Shown here: piece after piece, positions 26,561-41,549 of the stretch
How the letters are laid out: each line of letters starts with the position of its first letter
Numbering within the stretch: the stretch's first letter is position 1
Translations under genes and position numbers: made by a program
The notes under the pieces: model-generated
What the model was told of the DNA's origin: nothing
Databases searched by the model: none
What the model saw: only the letters and a program-made list of their open reading frames with translations
Origin: Onthophagus taurus
Lineage: Eukaryota; Arthropoda; Insecta; Coleoptera; Scarabaeidae
NCBI RefSeq assembly: GCF_036711975.1
Contig: NC_091972.1
Location: 5,001 to 69,000 of the forward strand
Length of the DNA: 64,000 nucleotides
Reading direction: 5' to 3'

Positions 26561-28858
26561 CTCATCGGCTCACTTATAGAGTAATTTTCGCGAACTAATA
26601 GGAAAGGGAAATGAGCTTACCGAGCTAACTAGCACGGGCGGTGCGTGGTAGAACGGCCCTCAAAGCGCAATTTCCCCCCGTCCAAATGAAACCGAAAGAG
26701 ACCGCTGCCATACATAAATTAACCTAGAATCCACGACCTGATTGCGGTTATCGGAACTTTTGTTTGTCATGAAATCGAGAAATTTCGATGTGAAGGGTTG
26801 CGGTTTTATCCTTAATTTAGATTGATTACAATAATAACAAATTGAAAAACTACCATTTCCGGAAAAGTAATTTAATATCATTATTTTGATCAAATTCTGT
26901 TCACATCGGGAATTTTTTAGATATGTTAACCGCTGGAAACTTTTTATACCACATTTAAGTCGACTGGAGCTTTAAAATACTTGGAAAGTTTACGGTTTGA
27001 AAGTGTCGCGTGTTTACAAAGTTTTAAACCTCGTGACGAACATGTCGTCGTCTACTAGCCAAGTTCTCGTCGCGTTTCAAATAGTTTATTGGTAAAACAC
27101 ACGTTTAAATAAAAACTTCCGTATATATCATAACATTAGTTATACTATTAACGATTTATAAACAGCTTTAAAGACTTGTACTTTACACTAAAACTGTTAA
27201 CGAATTAAGGGAGGAAATACATTTAGAACTTTCAAAAAATTCAAAATATCTTTTTTTCATAAAAAGGAACATTTTTATGACAAAAACGTTTTAAGAATGT
27301 CACAGTGAAATATTAAAGCGAAATTTTAAGTACTTTCGATGTAATAGCCCCTGTCCCGTTCTGCAGCGCGCTTCATCGAGATGTATAAAAACATATATCA
27401 ACAATGGGGTCATACACGATTTTTTTTTTATTATATTTTCTGAAAGTTTATATAAAAATATAGTTACCGTTATTTTTTTTTTAATATTTTCGAACAAAGT
27501 CATTGTTAAAAAAATTATTGAAAATTTATATACCCATTTGCGCTTTTAAAATTCCCGCGTTGATGACGTACGATTCTCACTTTTGCGTCCCCTGCTCCCC
27601 GCTCAAATGCGAGAAAGAGATGAACGTCATTTAGGTTGTATTGAAAAGAGATAGAGTGTTTGTAGGTTATGTTTATTATGTTTTGTTCATGGATGTAATA
27701 GAGACACTGTATTACATCCATGGTTTTATTTTGACACTGTCACACCGCAAGCGCTATCTAACGGACAATTTAACTTGTTTTAGGCAGTGCGGTTCCTACG
27801 TCACAGAAAAGCCGCGAAATTATTTCGTTTGAATATTTGCTATTTTTCACTTCAAATTACGCAAAATATAAAATTGATCAAAATATTTCTTTTACTTTGT
27901 ATTCATGCATATACTTGTATATATCGTTTGACATAAAAATTTTCTCTAAATTTAATAAGTGTGTATGACCCCATTTATGTATGCAGTAAACAGTAGTTAA
28001 TGACGTAAATGTTTGAAGTTCTTAATAAAAAAAAATCCTGAAAATGTATCTCCCCCCTTAAACAGATGGTACATCCACATGGCCAAATTGTATAAACATT
28101 CTTCCAAGTTGAAAAGAATCAGAAATAAAATATCTTTAGATTTAAAATTTCTCTGATTTTTCAAATTATTTAATGTTCTATTATCTAATGTTAGGATTTC
28201 AAAAAAATTATGACATTAAAGAATCATGCACACAACTTTAATTTTAGAATAAATTAAAACAGCATATGTGAATGTATAAATAACAGAAGTGTAAAAGTCT
28301 TACTGTTTAAAATAGATTAACTTAAAGTTATTGTATGCAAAATAGTATCCATATATTGAAATAATTAATGAATTAAAATATATAGTCTATTTTCTATTGA
28401 ATTTGTCAACATTATTAGCTTAGTTGTGTCATTTTATTTCTGCATTATATTTTTTCAACAAACAGCGATTTTCATCTATAAATTTTGAAAATTTTATGAA
28501 TCACTTTAATATGTTAACCAACACTGAAATTTGTTTCTACTAAAGCATGAACTACATCTATACAACTCCAAGAATTGGTAATAAATGTTAAATAAAATAA
28601 ATAAAAATTGTAAAAGTGAAGGCTAATGCAATACTTATAAACTTTCTAAATCAGTCTAGCATAAAAAGTAATATTATTAAACAAAATGTGAATTGGTATT
28701 TGTATAAAAATGCAACCTTGACATGGTACACCTTATTTAGATAAAAAATACTTTCAAATTGCTACAAAAATAATCTAATGAATTCTAAATATCTACCACA
28801 AATCAGACAAGAATGCCAAAGAAAAATTGTAAGCTAAGAAACATTTTTAAAAATCTTT
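26561..28858. other. Intergenic region upstream of TTLL5
   Basis: The TTLL5 promoter and leader probably occupy 26561-26700, which is GC-richer than its surroundings. A TIR element candidate lies at 27404-27974. From about 27980 to 28858 the sequence is AT-rich and unremarkable, probably including the 3'UTR of the 75-aa gene. Confidence 0.4.
27404..27974. mobile_element. Candidate non-autonomous TIR element, about 570 bp
   Basis: ATGGGGTCATACAC at the left end is mirrored by GTGTATGACCCCAT at the right end. An internal perfect hairpin (CATGGATGTAATA / TATTACATCCATG, 27689-27723) lies in the middle, with GC-richer flanking arms. No transposase frame is seen. The target duplication is unclear, so class and exact ends are uncertain. 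Confidence 0.45.
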
Positions 28859-29137
28859 TTATAACCTTTCACCGAACTGTGATTCATCTTCATTACTTGA
28901 AACATAGGATTCGGAAGCGTTCCATAGGTCACACTTCCAAAGGACAGAGGAGTTAGGACGAGGAGTGAAAATACTGCAACAAAGTGTCAAACACGCAATA
29001 TACAAATAAAACCTTAAAAGTTACCTCTTAATTGTAGTTGATGTATCTGTCGTTGCGGGTGAAGATAAGTCAGTATCAGATTTAGACGTAGTTTTCGACT
29101 CGGTAGGTTCTTTGATCGGGGCTTGATTTTGTTCCAT
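28859..29137 (-). CDS. Small hypothetical protein, 75 aa
   Basis: Two exons, 29025-29137 and 28859-28973, joined in frame (AG / T). The product begins MEQNQAPIKEPTESKTTSKS and is Ser/Thr-rich and hydrophilic over the first 37 residues. The second exon gives FTPRPNSSVLWKCDLWNASE and an acidic end (SSNEDESQFGERL). There is no signal peptide or membrane segment. I do not recognise a family. Support comes from clean splice sites, the single open frame across the junction and a position facing Sec23 across a short promoter. Real coding status is likely but unproven. Confidence 0.55.
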
Positions 29138-29605
29138 TTCTAACTGAAATACTATCAGAAGATGTTAAGCAGCGTGCTACATAAATTTTAGGTTAGGATC
29201 TAGCGGCGGCATAATTTTGAGTAAAACCGATTCAACTACGTTTACTTACATTTGAATGGGTAAAATAATCACATCATCACGAATAGGTATTGAATGAAAC
29301 TGAATGGACTGGAATTTTGACAAAACTTCAAATTTTTAATTTTTAACAAGAGGCCATTTTGTTTTGTAGCAGTCGGTAAATGAGGGAGTGTTGATGTCAC
29401 GTGACGTGTATTTCCGACAACGTCCGCTGATGGAGCTTTCTCTTTGACAGGTGACGTGGTTTTTGGTGTGTTGGAACTATGAAATAAACAGAAATTGTTA
29501 ATCAAAACGTTTAATTACTTAGTTGAAATTACCCCGATTTTGTAGTCAATAAAAGTAAGTATATAAAAATCTTTTTTACTAGAATTTATAATATTAATTT
29601 ATTAG
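29138..29605. promoter_or_regulatory. Divergent promoter of the 75-aa gene and Sec23
   Basis: A 468-bp head-to-head gap. The central part (29340-29470) is GC-richer and holds a CACGTGAC E-box-type palindrome (29398-29405). TTTATTAG directly before the Sec23 ATG looks like a splice acceptor, so Sec23 probably has a non-coding first exon in this gap. Confidence 0.5.
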
Positions 29606-33791
<4,186 letters not shown>

Positions 33792-34103
33792 TTTTAAAGA
33801 ATAAGAAGTTTTTATATAACTTGTGGTTAAATTAGAATTATATGAACAATTAACTCAAAAAATACATTATTCATTTTCATATTTTATTTTGTAAAATAAT
33901 CTGCTTAGCAAATACAATAAAATATTATCTGGTACTGTAATTTGGTCTGTTATTTACATTGTATACCTACGTAAATGTTAACATTAAGCTTTGGTTAAGG
34001 ACATACATATTTTTTAAAAATACTGCAATTAATTATGCGGCAATCTTAGGATACACTACTTTTCACACATAATTTATATTATAAGATTTGTAACTTTATA
34101 GCA

Positions 34104-34795
34104 TTAATTCAAGAAGCGAATGCTCATTTTTTGTTCAACATCTGTTCGTTGTAAGGCCTTACAGAACTCTTCAAAAGAAATCATTTGATCTCCATCAATA
34201 TCTGCTTCAGAAATCGTACGTTCTGCAATACTTGTTAATTGATCTTCGCTAATATTTTCGCCAACCATCATGTGCAAAATCGCCAATAGTTCATCCTTCG
34301 ATATTAGATCGTCATTATCCAAATCATACATTTTAAAAGCAACTAAAACAAAAAGATATAATTTTTAGGGTAACATAACCTCAAAATTTTTACATACATT
34401 TCAATTTTTGTTCCCTTGAATTCAAAGTATTCTCCTTATTCTTTTTAATCGGCCTAAAATGAGCCAAAACATACAAAAACTGTCTAAAATTTACTCTATC
34501 ATTGAAATCATCCACTTGAAAGAAAGAATTTACAATTCGTTCACCCAAGGGGTTAATAGCAATTTCTGGTATCCTCAACAAATCATCACGACTCAAAGTA
34601 CCGCAGTCCCCACGGTCTAAAGATGTAAATCTCGAATATAAACGTTCGATTTGATTAGGCGTGACTAAAAAAATCAATTTCACATAAATTTATATTGTTT
34701 CAATTTATAGGTTAGTTTAAGTACTTACATCCAGTTTCTTGTTGAATTTGTTCAATTTCTTCTTGTCTCAATAATAGCGATGATCGATTTCCCAT
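34104..34795 (-). CDS. CHP1: Calcineurin B homologous protein 1 (CHP1)
   Basis: EF-hand calcium sensor that binds Na+/H+ exchangers and supports membrane traffic. Exons 34729-34795, 34398-34664 and 34104-34342 give 190 aa, near the family's 195. The N-terminus MGNRSSLLLRQEEIEQIQQE carries Gly2 for myristoylation. The two canonical calcium loops are DLDNDDLISKDE (EF3) and DIDGDQMISFEE (EF4); EF1 and EF2 are degenerate, as in the family. The end DVEQKMSIRFLN is a CHP1 hallmark. It is convergent with Sec23, with a 312-bp gap that holds only 3' ends. Drosophila's homologue is ethanol sensitive with low memory (elm). Confidence 0.95.
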
Positions 34796-35311
34796 CTTTA
34801 CGGTTCTAGAGGTGACAGATAACTAAATATTTTTCCTTTAAAACAGATACATAAATTGACCTTGAAAATTACTCGTATTTTTTACGTAATTTTAGTGAGT
34901 CGTTGAGTATGTCAATTTGGTTGCAATGCACTTGGATTTAAAAATTTTATCGATTATACCTTTGACATAAATTGTACTTTGGCTTTTAGTTTTTTGATAA
35001 GTCAGTACTTAAAAACATTTTTTTTAATGTGCTTTTATTATTTATATATTAATCAACAAAAAAATAAATTGTTTCAACATTGAAGTTTGAAGGGGGCTTC
35101 TGTATTAATTACTATACTCATTGAGATAATTAATCTTTTAATTAAATACGGTTAAAATTGGTATAGAAACTTGGAATATGTACAAGTGGTCCAAATTCCT
35201 TGCAATTGCAGCATTTGAATATTTTAAGGATATTTGTTTGATGTGGACTTATTTAAGTTATTGATTTTTTAAAGAATTCTTTATTGTTAAAAAAATTACA
35301 CTTTTTAAAAG
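34796..35311. other. CHP1 5' flank and MBIP 3' flank
   Basis: About 0.5 kb of AT-rich sequence with the CHP1 promoter and the 3' end of the Mocs2/MBIP transcript. No further feature seen. Confidence 0.4.
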
Positions 35312-36029
35312 TTATCGTTTTTGTCTTTTTGTTTCTAATTCCAGAATTAATCGATCAACTTCTTGAATACTATAAATTCGTTTTTTCTTAAAAGATTTGT
35401 TGGTTGTATTTTTCTCCTAAAATATCAAAATAAAATTTAAAAAAAAATCCAAAAAAACGTTATTCACCCAAAATTGAATGTATTCGGGGGAAATTGATTC
35501 CAAATATAATAAACGGTTTTCTAATTCTTTTAATCGGATATAAATACTTCTTGGAACTGGTGTAGTTAAACTCAATTGACTCTCCAAGTTTTCAATTCTT
35601 TCATCGACACCATTTTTAGGAATATATTTTGTTAGATAATCAGCATTTGTTTGGTCTCTATTGTAAGTGTTGTAAACACGATTTACTATAAACAAATTAT
35701 AATTAACTATATTCGTAATATTCGATTATGTATACCCTGTAAATGTCCTTTGGAATCTTTTCTTTTTATTAAAACAGAATCAACTCTTGCACAAGAAGTT
35801 TCTTCATCGTCACCACTCGCAGTTTTTCGACAAAAATCTCTAACGTTACATCGATTTATTTCATTCCGTTTCCTTTCAATAAATTTATCAATACGTTCCT
35901 CAACTTCCTTTTTCGAACATTTAATTTGTATCAAATGTGATGGCGTGGTTGGTACAACCACACCTTGTTTAACTACATTTAAATTCAATTCTGGTTTATC
36001 GGAAGTGTTATTTAATAAGGGAGGTGTAT
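35312..36029 (-). CDS. MBIP-like exons (ATAC complex), probably fused to Mocs2B
   Basis: Three exons, 35736-36029, 35468-35685 and 35312-35416, stay in one frame. They match MAP3K12-binding inhibitory protein 1, a structural subunit of the ATAC histone acetyltransferase complex: KEVEERIDKFIERKRNEINR, NVRDFCR, CARVDSVLIKR, DERIENLESQLSL, TPVPRSIYIRLKELENRLLY and LESISPEYIQFW. A basic tail ends IQEVDRLILELETKRQKR. There is no ATG to open this frame, and its first exon begins with acceptor TATAG/AT needing one base from an upstream exon. A GTGCGT donor at 36146 in the Mocs2B last exon supplies it, giving a 346-aa Mocs2B-MBIP protein. Drosophila Mocs2B is known for such a fusion. Confidence 0.82.
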
Positions 36030-36122
36030 CTATAATTTACAAAAATATATCATCAACATTGTATTTTAAAATATATGAGTATCTATATAAAAATAACAAA
36101 AAATTGAAATCAAGTTTTATTA

Positions 36123-36625
36123 TTAAGTATGTCTTGACCACGCACATTCTTTATTTTCTTTCCATACAGGTTCAAGTCCACCCTCGTAAACCTCTTTTTT
36201 CCAAATTGGAACTGTTTTCTTAACTATATCTATACACCATTGAGTTGCTTGTAAAGAATCTTCACGATGTGGTGATGAAATAGCTATTATTATACTAGCT
36301 TCTTTTACAGGAACTTCCCCGACTCTAAAATAATTATTTTAATTTTATTTTAAATAAAGAAAAATTAGTGAAAGAATTACCGATGAAAAATTGCTATATT
36401 TACAATTTGCGGCCATTTACCTCTCATATCTGAACAAATTTTCTGTAAAGATTTAAAAGCCATATCTTCGTAAGCTTCATATTCAAGTTTAACAACAGTT
36501 TTTCCTTCAAAATTATCTCTTGTCGTTCCAATAAACATCGAAACAGCACCACAATCAGGAGACAGAACCAAACTGTTAGTGTCTGCAACTGATAGTGGTT
36601 CTGCGGTAATTTTTAAATAATCCAT
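36123..36625 (-). CDS. Mocs2B: Molybdopterin synthase large subunit (MoaE)
   Basis: Catalytic subunit that makes molybdopterin from precursor Z using sulfur from Mocs2A. Exons 36381-36625 and 36123-36324 give 148 aa, the normal MoaE length. Visible family features are CGAVSMFIGTTRDNFEGKTV, LEYEAYEDMA, FHRVGEVPVKEASIIIAISS, PHREDSLQA and the C-terminal VPIWKKEVYEGG with WKENKECAW. The ATG lies two bases after the Mocs2A stop (TAACAATG), so translation must come from reinitiation, leaky scanning or a separate transcript. The C-terminal stop can be avoided by splicing from 36146 into the MBIP exons, making a longer form. Confidence 0.95.
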
Positions 36626-36627
36626 TG

Positions 36628-36882
36628 TTAGCCACCACTCAATGGAGGAATAATTGCAAGAATATCACCCGTTTTTAATTCCAACACACTATTTTCATCT
36701 ATAAGTTGTTCGTTAAGTGCTAAGACTATATTGTCTTTAATTGCTACTAAGTTAAATTGATTAATGAGAGCTTCGAAGAGATCTTTATAACTTAATGAAT
36801 TGGAGATTGTTAAAAATGATTCTTTTCTATTCGCCAACTCTTTAGCTTTTGCGAAAAAATATACACGAACGGTTACGTTCAT
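36628..36882 (-). CDS. Mocs2A: Molybdopterin synthase sulfur carrier (MoaD)
   Basis: Ubiquitin-fold sulfur carrier of molybdenum cofactor synthesis. A single 84-codon exon begins MNVTVRVYFFAKAKELANRK and ends LKTGDILAIIPPLSGG. The terminal Gly-Gly becomes the thiocarboxylate loaded by MOCS3. Length and end are typical of the family. It is the upstream cistron of a two-gene mRNA with Mocs2B, the arrangement known in insects and mammals, though here the two frames are separated by two bases instead of overlapping. It is divergent from WDR92. Confidence 0.95.
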   Translation of the reverse strand: MNVTVRVYFFAKAKELANRKESFLTISNSLSYKDLFEALINQFNLVAIKDNIVLALNEQLIDENSVLELKTGDILAIIPPLSGG

Positions 36883-37282
36883 TACTTCTTTTGATTACTT
36901 TCTCGAACATTACGTTTATTTTACGTAATCCTAACAGCAAAAAAAATTGAACAACAGGTCACTACCAGTTAATCATAGATTTTGGTATTGTTATGTTGGC
37001 AACAAAAACGTTTCTGATTTAAAAACGTCAAAAACCTAACCTCATTTTTATATTTCAAAATAGTGACATCTATAAACCAACTTATTAAAAACTTTAATAT
37101 ATATTTTACTACAAATTTATTTATAAAAAAAATGATTTAAGAAGGAATATTGTTACATGATTTAAATAATTAAGATGATAATTATTCAAATGGTAATTAA
37201 CTATTTATTAAAGAATTGTAATTAATAGATTTTTTTTACTAAGCAGTTTCTATGGAAACGAACAAACAGTCTTCTTTCAACC
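36883..37282. promoter_or_regulatory. Divergent promoter Mocs2/WDR92 with an X-box
   Basis: A 400-bp head-to-head gap. GTTTCTATGGAAAC at 37246-37259 fits the RFX X-box pattern RYYNYY-AT-RRNRAC at every position, 23 bp before the WDR92 ATG. RFX factors drive ciliary genes, and WDR92 is a dynein-arm assembly factor. The motif match is seen; its function is inferred. Confidence 0.6.
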
Positions 37283-38566
37283 ATGGACAAGTTGCAAAAA
37301 CCTCAGATAATATGCCACGTAGAAAAAGTGGCAAACTATTCAATAAACGATGTGAAGTGGATTCCGTCCTCAGCAAAATTCGTATCCATCGGCGGTAATC
37401 CAAACGGAACAGGGATAATTGAAGTGTATTGTCTTGGCGGTGATGGTGTTGAAAGAATCAGCGAATTCTGCAAAAAAGAACACTTCAAATGCGGAACATT
37501 TGATGCTTCCAGCTTAAACAGTAGACATTTAGCCACCGGGGATTATACCGGTCGTTTACAAGTTTGGTAATTGACGAAAACATCCACTTTTAAATAAATT
37601 AAATCAATATTTATTTTAACAGGGATTTAGAAGATACTTTACTTCCAATTTATAAAACCACTAAACATACCAGTGTTATTAATTGCATTGATGGTGTAGG
37701 AGGAACTAGCACGGGTTGTGGAGCTCCTGAAATTGTTACAGGATCGAAAGATGGTAAAATAAATAATTATTATTTTAAATAAAAATATAAAAAGTGAAGT
37801 AATAAATAAAAAAATCCCTGCTTCACCAAAAAGCATTTTTTTTAATTAAAGGGAATGTCATGGTTTGGGATGTACGTCAAAAAGATATTCCCGTAGCTAA
37901 ATTTGGCCCTGCCGATGGTGTAACAGGAAGAGATTGTTGGTCAGTAGGTTTTGGAAATTCCTACAACTCGGAAGAACGTGTAGTAGCCGCGGGTTATGAT
38001 AACGGAGATATTAAAATATACGATTTAAAAATGATGAACGTGAGGTGGTCCAAATGTGTTAAAAATGGAGTTGTTGGTTTACAATTTGACCGAAAAGATA
38101 TTCCAATGAATAAGTTGGTTGCCGCTACATTAGAATCGAAAATTTATCTGTTTGATACGAGAACTCAACACCCAAAGAAAGGATTTGCTCAACTTTCTGA
38201 AAAAGCACACAATTCAACAGTTTGGTTAGTTAAACATTTACCACAAAATCGAGAGATTTTTGTTACAACTGGGGGAGCAGGAACATTATGTTTGTGGAAA
38301 TAGTAAATTAGAGAAATATGTGAATTATTGAAATGTGATTAATAGATAATTTTTTTAGCAATTACCCTGATAAAAGAATTGATAAAGATGGTGATGGAAT
38401 CCCTGTTGGAATAATCGGCGAATTATCACCATTACAAAATAGCACGTTATCATCCCAACCAATTAGTGGTTTTGACTGGTGTAAAGATAAAATTGGTTTA
38501 TCCGTTTGTTCATCTTTTGATCAAACACTACGGGTGTTAATAACAACCAAACTTCATCTTTATTAA
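37283..38566 (+). CDS. Wdr92: WDR92/DNAAF10, dynein arm preassembly factor
   Basis: WD40 protein of the R2TP/prefoldin-like chaperone system needed to preassemble axonemal dyneins. Exons 37283-37566, 37623-37753, 37852-38302 and 38359-38566 give 357 aa, the same length as the human protein. WD repeats are visible: [88 protein letters not shown] and [12 protein letters not shown]. The last exon ends [20 protein letters not shown]. All splice phases close. Its stop faces the JKAMP stop only 69 bp away, so the two 3' ends converge closely and may overlap. Confidence 0.96.
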
Positions 38567-38634
38567 ATTTTAAAACTAAAATCTTATTTTTTATTCAATA
38601 AATAAGTTATTTACATAATATATCATCTTTTTTC

Positions 38635-41549
38635 TTATACATGAAACTTACTAGGATCTGTAAATTTGGCGGTACAAATATAAAATAATGTTGGAACTGG
38701 AATTAATAAAATAAGTAAGGCGTGATCTGTTGGATTTGTAAGTTGAGTTATTGATATTATCCCATAAGCATGCATTATCCAATGACCTATTACTATTATC
38801 ATATTTCTTGGCACTAAAACGGTCGTTATCATCAAAGATGCTGCGGATTGATCCAATTTTTTTGCGAAATGTGACGCACATGAAATTACAGATAATATAA
38901 CTATTAAATAAGGGAATGAATAATCTAAAAAATATTATAAACAACTTCTGAAACAATAAATTCATTTAATATTTACATAATAATCCTCCAATAAGTGCAT
39001 GTACGACCATTAATATTGGTATAAAATACATTGCAGCATATACCGACATTTTACTTTGCATTGGATAATATATTCTACATATCCAAGGTCTTATTAGTAA
39101 CATTGAAAATAGTGCACAGACATGAAATACAAAAACTATTGTATATCTAGAAAAAAAACATTTTAAGAACAAATATATACAGAGTGTATCTGAATGACTG
39201 CCACAAACTTCAAGGGGTGATTCTTTAGTGAATTTTAAGGGTACTTTAATATATGAACCATGGGCGACTTCGGCTCCCGTAAGGACCTACGCCCCTCCAA
39301 AAATGGCGAAAAATTATGGTTTAATTTTTTTTTCTCGAGAACTATAAACACCAGGAAAATGAAATTTGGGAATTAAATTTAGCTCATAATAGGTATAGCT
39401 TATTTGTACTTTCAATATTCCCTTCTAAGTAAGCCTAACAACCCAAATTAACGTTTTTCTCAGACATTATTAAATTTTCCAAGAACATCAGGGAGACAAA
39501 AAAGTTTTAGAATATTTTCATCTATCTAAATCAAATTTTTCCAATGTATTTATCATATTCATAAAAAAAATCTAGGCATAAATTGAACGGGGGTGGTTAC
39601 GTTTAATAGTTTAGAAGGGTAGGTTGAAAGTACAAAAAGGGTCAAAACGTGCCCTATTATGAATTAAACATATTCCCCAAATTTCATTTTCCTAGCGTTT
39701 ATGGTTTTTGAGAAAAAGAAATTACACCAAAATTTTCCGCCATTTTTGGAGGAATGATTCATATATCAAAGTACCTTTAAAGTTCACTAAATAATCACCC
39801 CTTGATGTTTGTTGCAGTCATTCAGATACACCTGTATAATTATAATCTTAGAAGGTGAGTTATAATAAATAGGAAATCTCAGAAATTGAGTTATTATACA
39901 TGGAAATTTCATTTTGACATTATTACTACATACCATGATTATTTCTTTTATTTAAGAACTATTTACTATTACACTAATAGTTTATACTGCATAATATTCA
40001 ATTGATTCATATAAAAGTAGTAATCATTTAAAAGAGTTGATAAACAGCTCCAACAATTGATAAAATTTGTTAAAGTTAACAGTGCTATAATGCAGTTACA
40101 ACTTTAAGTAATTTGATAGGACGAATGGAGGTGTACTGCATCAATTAATAGACTAATAACATAAATCAATTAACATAAAGATCTTTATAATAGAGTGATA
40201 TCAGTTAAACTAGGTACAGCAACTTTCCTTTCTCAAGTTCCTAAAATCAGAATGAGACAGATTACACCGACATGCATTCTGGATTTAAACAGTACACCAA
40301 ATAAGATCAAGGTTAGAAAATAGTAGAGTTGGCAGTGCTATTAGGGGTCAAGGAGATATAAAGACTTTATTTTGTAAAAGAACAGTAAAAAGAAACACAA
40401 AACAAACAGTAGAACAACACCAAGCAGTTAAACAATTGTTCCAACCTATTCAGAGGTATATGTGGCATTTAAGGAACATTTCGCATCAATATACATATAA
40501 ACGTAGTGAAAAACAAATTTCTCCAGATTACTGCCGTAAATGTAACGAACAAGTGGAATCGGCACATTGTGACTCTTCAAATCCATACATATATCGCCAT
40601 TTCTTAGTTATATGTTAGTTTCAGTTAGTTTTCATTATTATATACATTACTCCTCAATAGAACACATTAATTTTTTAATGGATGGGTTATCCACTCAAGA
40701 ACTAAATGATGTTTTATCTTATATTCACATACATATATAAAAAAATTGCAAGCAGAGACAACAACAAGCTTCCACTGGTGGATTCTAAAGTTGCAAAAGA
40801 CCTCCAAGATTATCCCTATCCCGACGAAAACCAAAGCTTTATATTTTGGGTATATTTGGAATCGTCAACAATTTTTTACTTTCTTCAAATCGGGAGTCTT
40901 ACAAAAAGGAATTTATCAAAACGTCAAATTTGATTTTCTTAATTGATATCAAACATTTTATAAGGAATATTTAGGTTTATATGTTGAGGAGTTAATAGAT
41001 TTCCTATTCTTTACGAGTCACCTTAAATACATAATACTTACAAAGGATACACAGCTTCTTGAGTACAATAAATTTGTTTTTCATAATTAGGACTGGGATT
41101 TTGCCACAATGTATACCAATCGGCTAGATTTCTCACTTTACAAATATTAATTTTGAATTCACCTTGCGGATGCATTAAAAGTAAAGAAACTATCCCAGAA
41201 ATTATAACTTCTAATATAGCTGTTGTGTGTAAAATTATAATAGCTTTATTAAACCTATAAATGAAAATATTATTAATACTATTCTGGAAACATAAGGTTC
41301 ATTGACATACCTCCGACGCATAATAACCATATCGATAAATGACAAATGTAAAACTAAAACTAAAAGTACATTAAAGCCCAAATAGAACCAGTCATAAAAT
41401 GTTGGTGTATCCAAACAAGGTTCACAAAGAAAATTAGTGTCATTACGTCGAGATCCCCTGGGACAAGCTCCACAGTTACTCAGTTTTCCATCAGGAAGTA
41501 ATGTTCTGCCGCAATAATAACCAGGGCAAGTTGTATCAGAATAAGACAT
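38635..41549 (-). CDS. JKAMP: JNK1/MAPK8-associated membrane protein (JKAMP)
   Basis: ER membrane protein that regulates JNK signalling and recruits the proteasome for ER-associated degradation. Exons 41311-41549, 41042-41254, 38977-39146 and 38635-38924 give 303 aa. The N-terminus has the cysteine-rich luminal part CPGYYCGRTLLPDGKLSNCG and CPRGSRRND ... CEPC. About seven hydrophobic segments follow. Family blocks visible are LADWYTLWQNPSPNYEKQIY, CTQEAVYPLYT, MSVYAAMYFIPILMVVHALI, HWIMHAYGIISI, and the C-terminal LLIPVPTLFYICTAKFTDPS. Intron 2 (1.9 kb) holds a TIR element. The start ATG is the first in frame before the Cys-rich domain. Confidence 0.95.
39180..39834. mobile_element. 655-bp non-autonomous TIR element in JKAMP intron 2
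   Basis: Both ends read CAG(A/G)TGTATCTGAATGACTG inward and continue into inverted repeats of at least 100 bp sharing CATCAAGGGGTGATT-like and TTTAGTGAA blocks. TA flanks each end (39178-39179, 39835-39836). The interior repeats TTTCATTTTCC... blocks in inverse orientation and has no transposase frame. A Tc1/mariner-type non-autonomous derivative is the best reading. Confidence 0.85.
39835..41041. other. Remainder of JKAMP intron 2
   Basis: About 1.2 kb. A short plus-strand frame (40436-40618) contains PDYCRKCNEQVESAHCDS, loosely like the cysteine motif near the C-terminus of some non-LTR retrotransposon proteins. I cannot confirm it. Otherwise unremarkable AT-rich sequence. Confidence 0.3.

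Noticed and set aside
40436-40618. LINE protein fragment in JKAMP intron 2
   Set aside because: Only one cysteine cluster recalls such proteins; no reverse transcriptase motif is near. Mentioned in the intron entry but not called.
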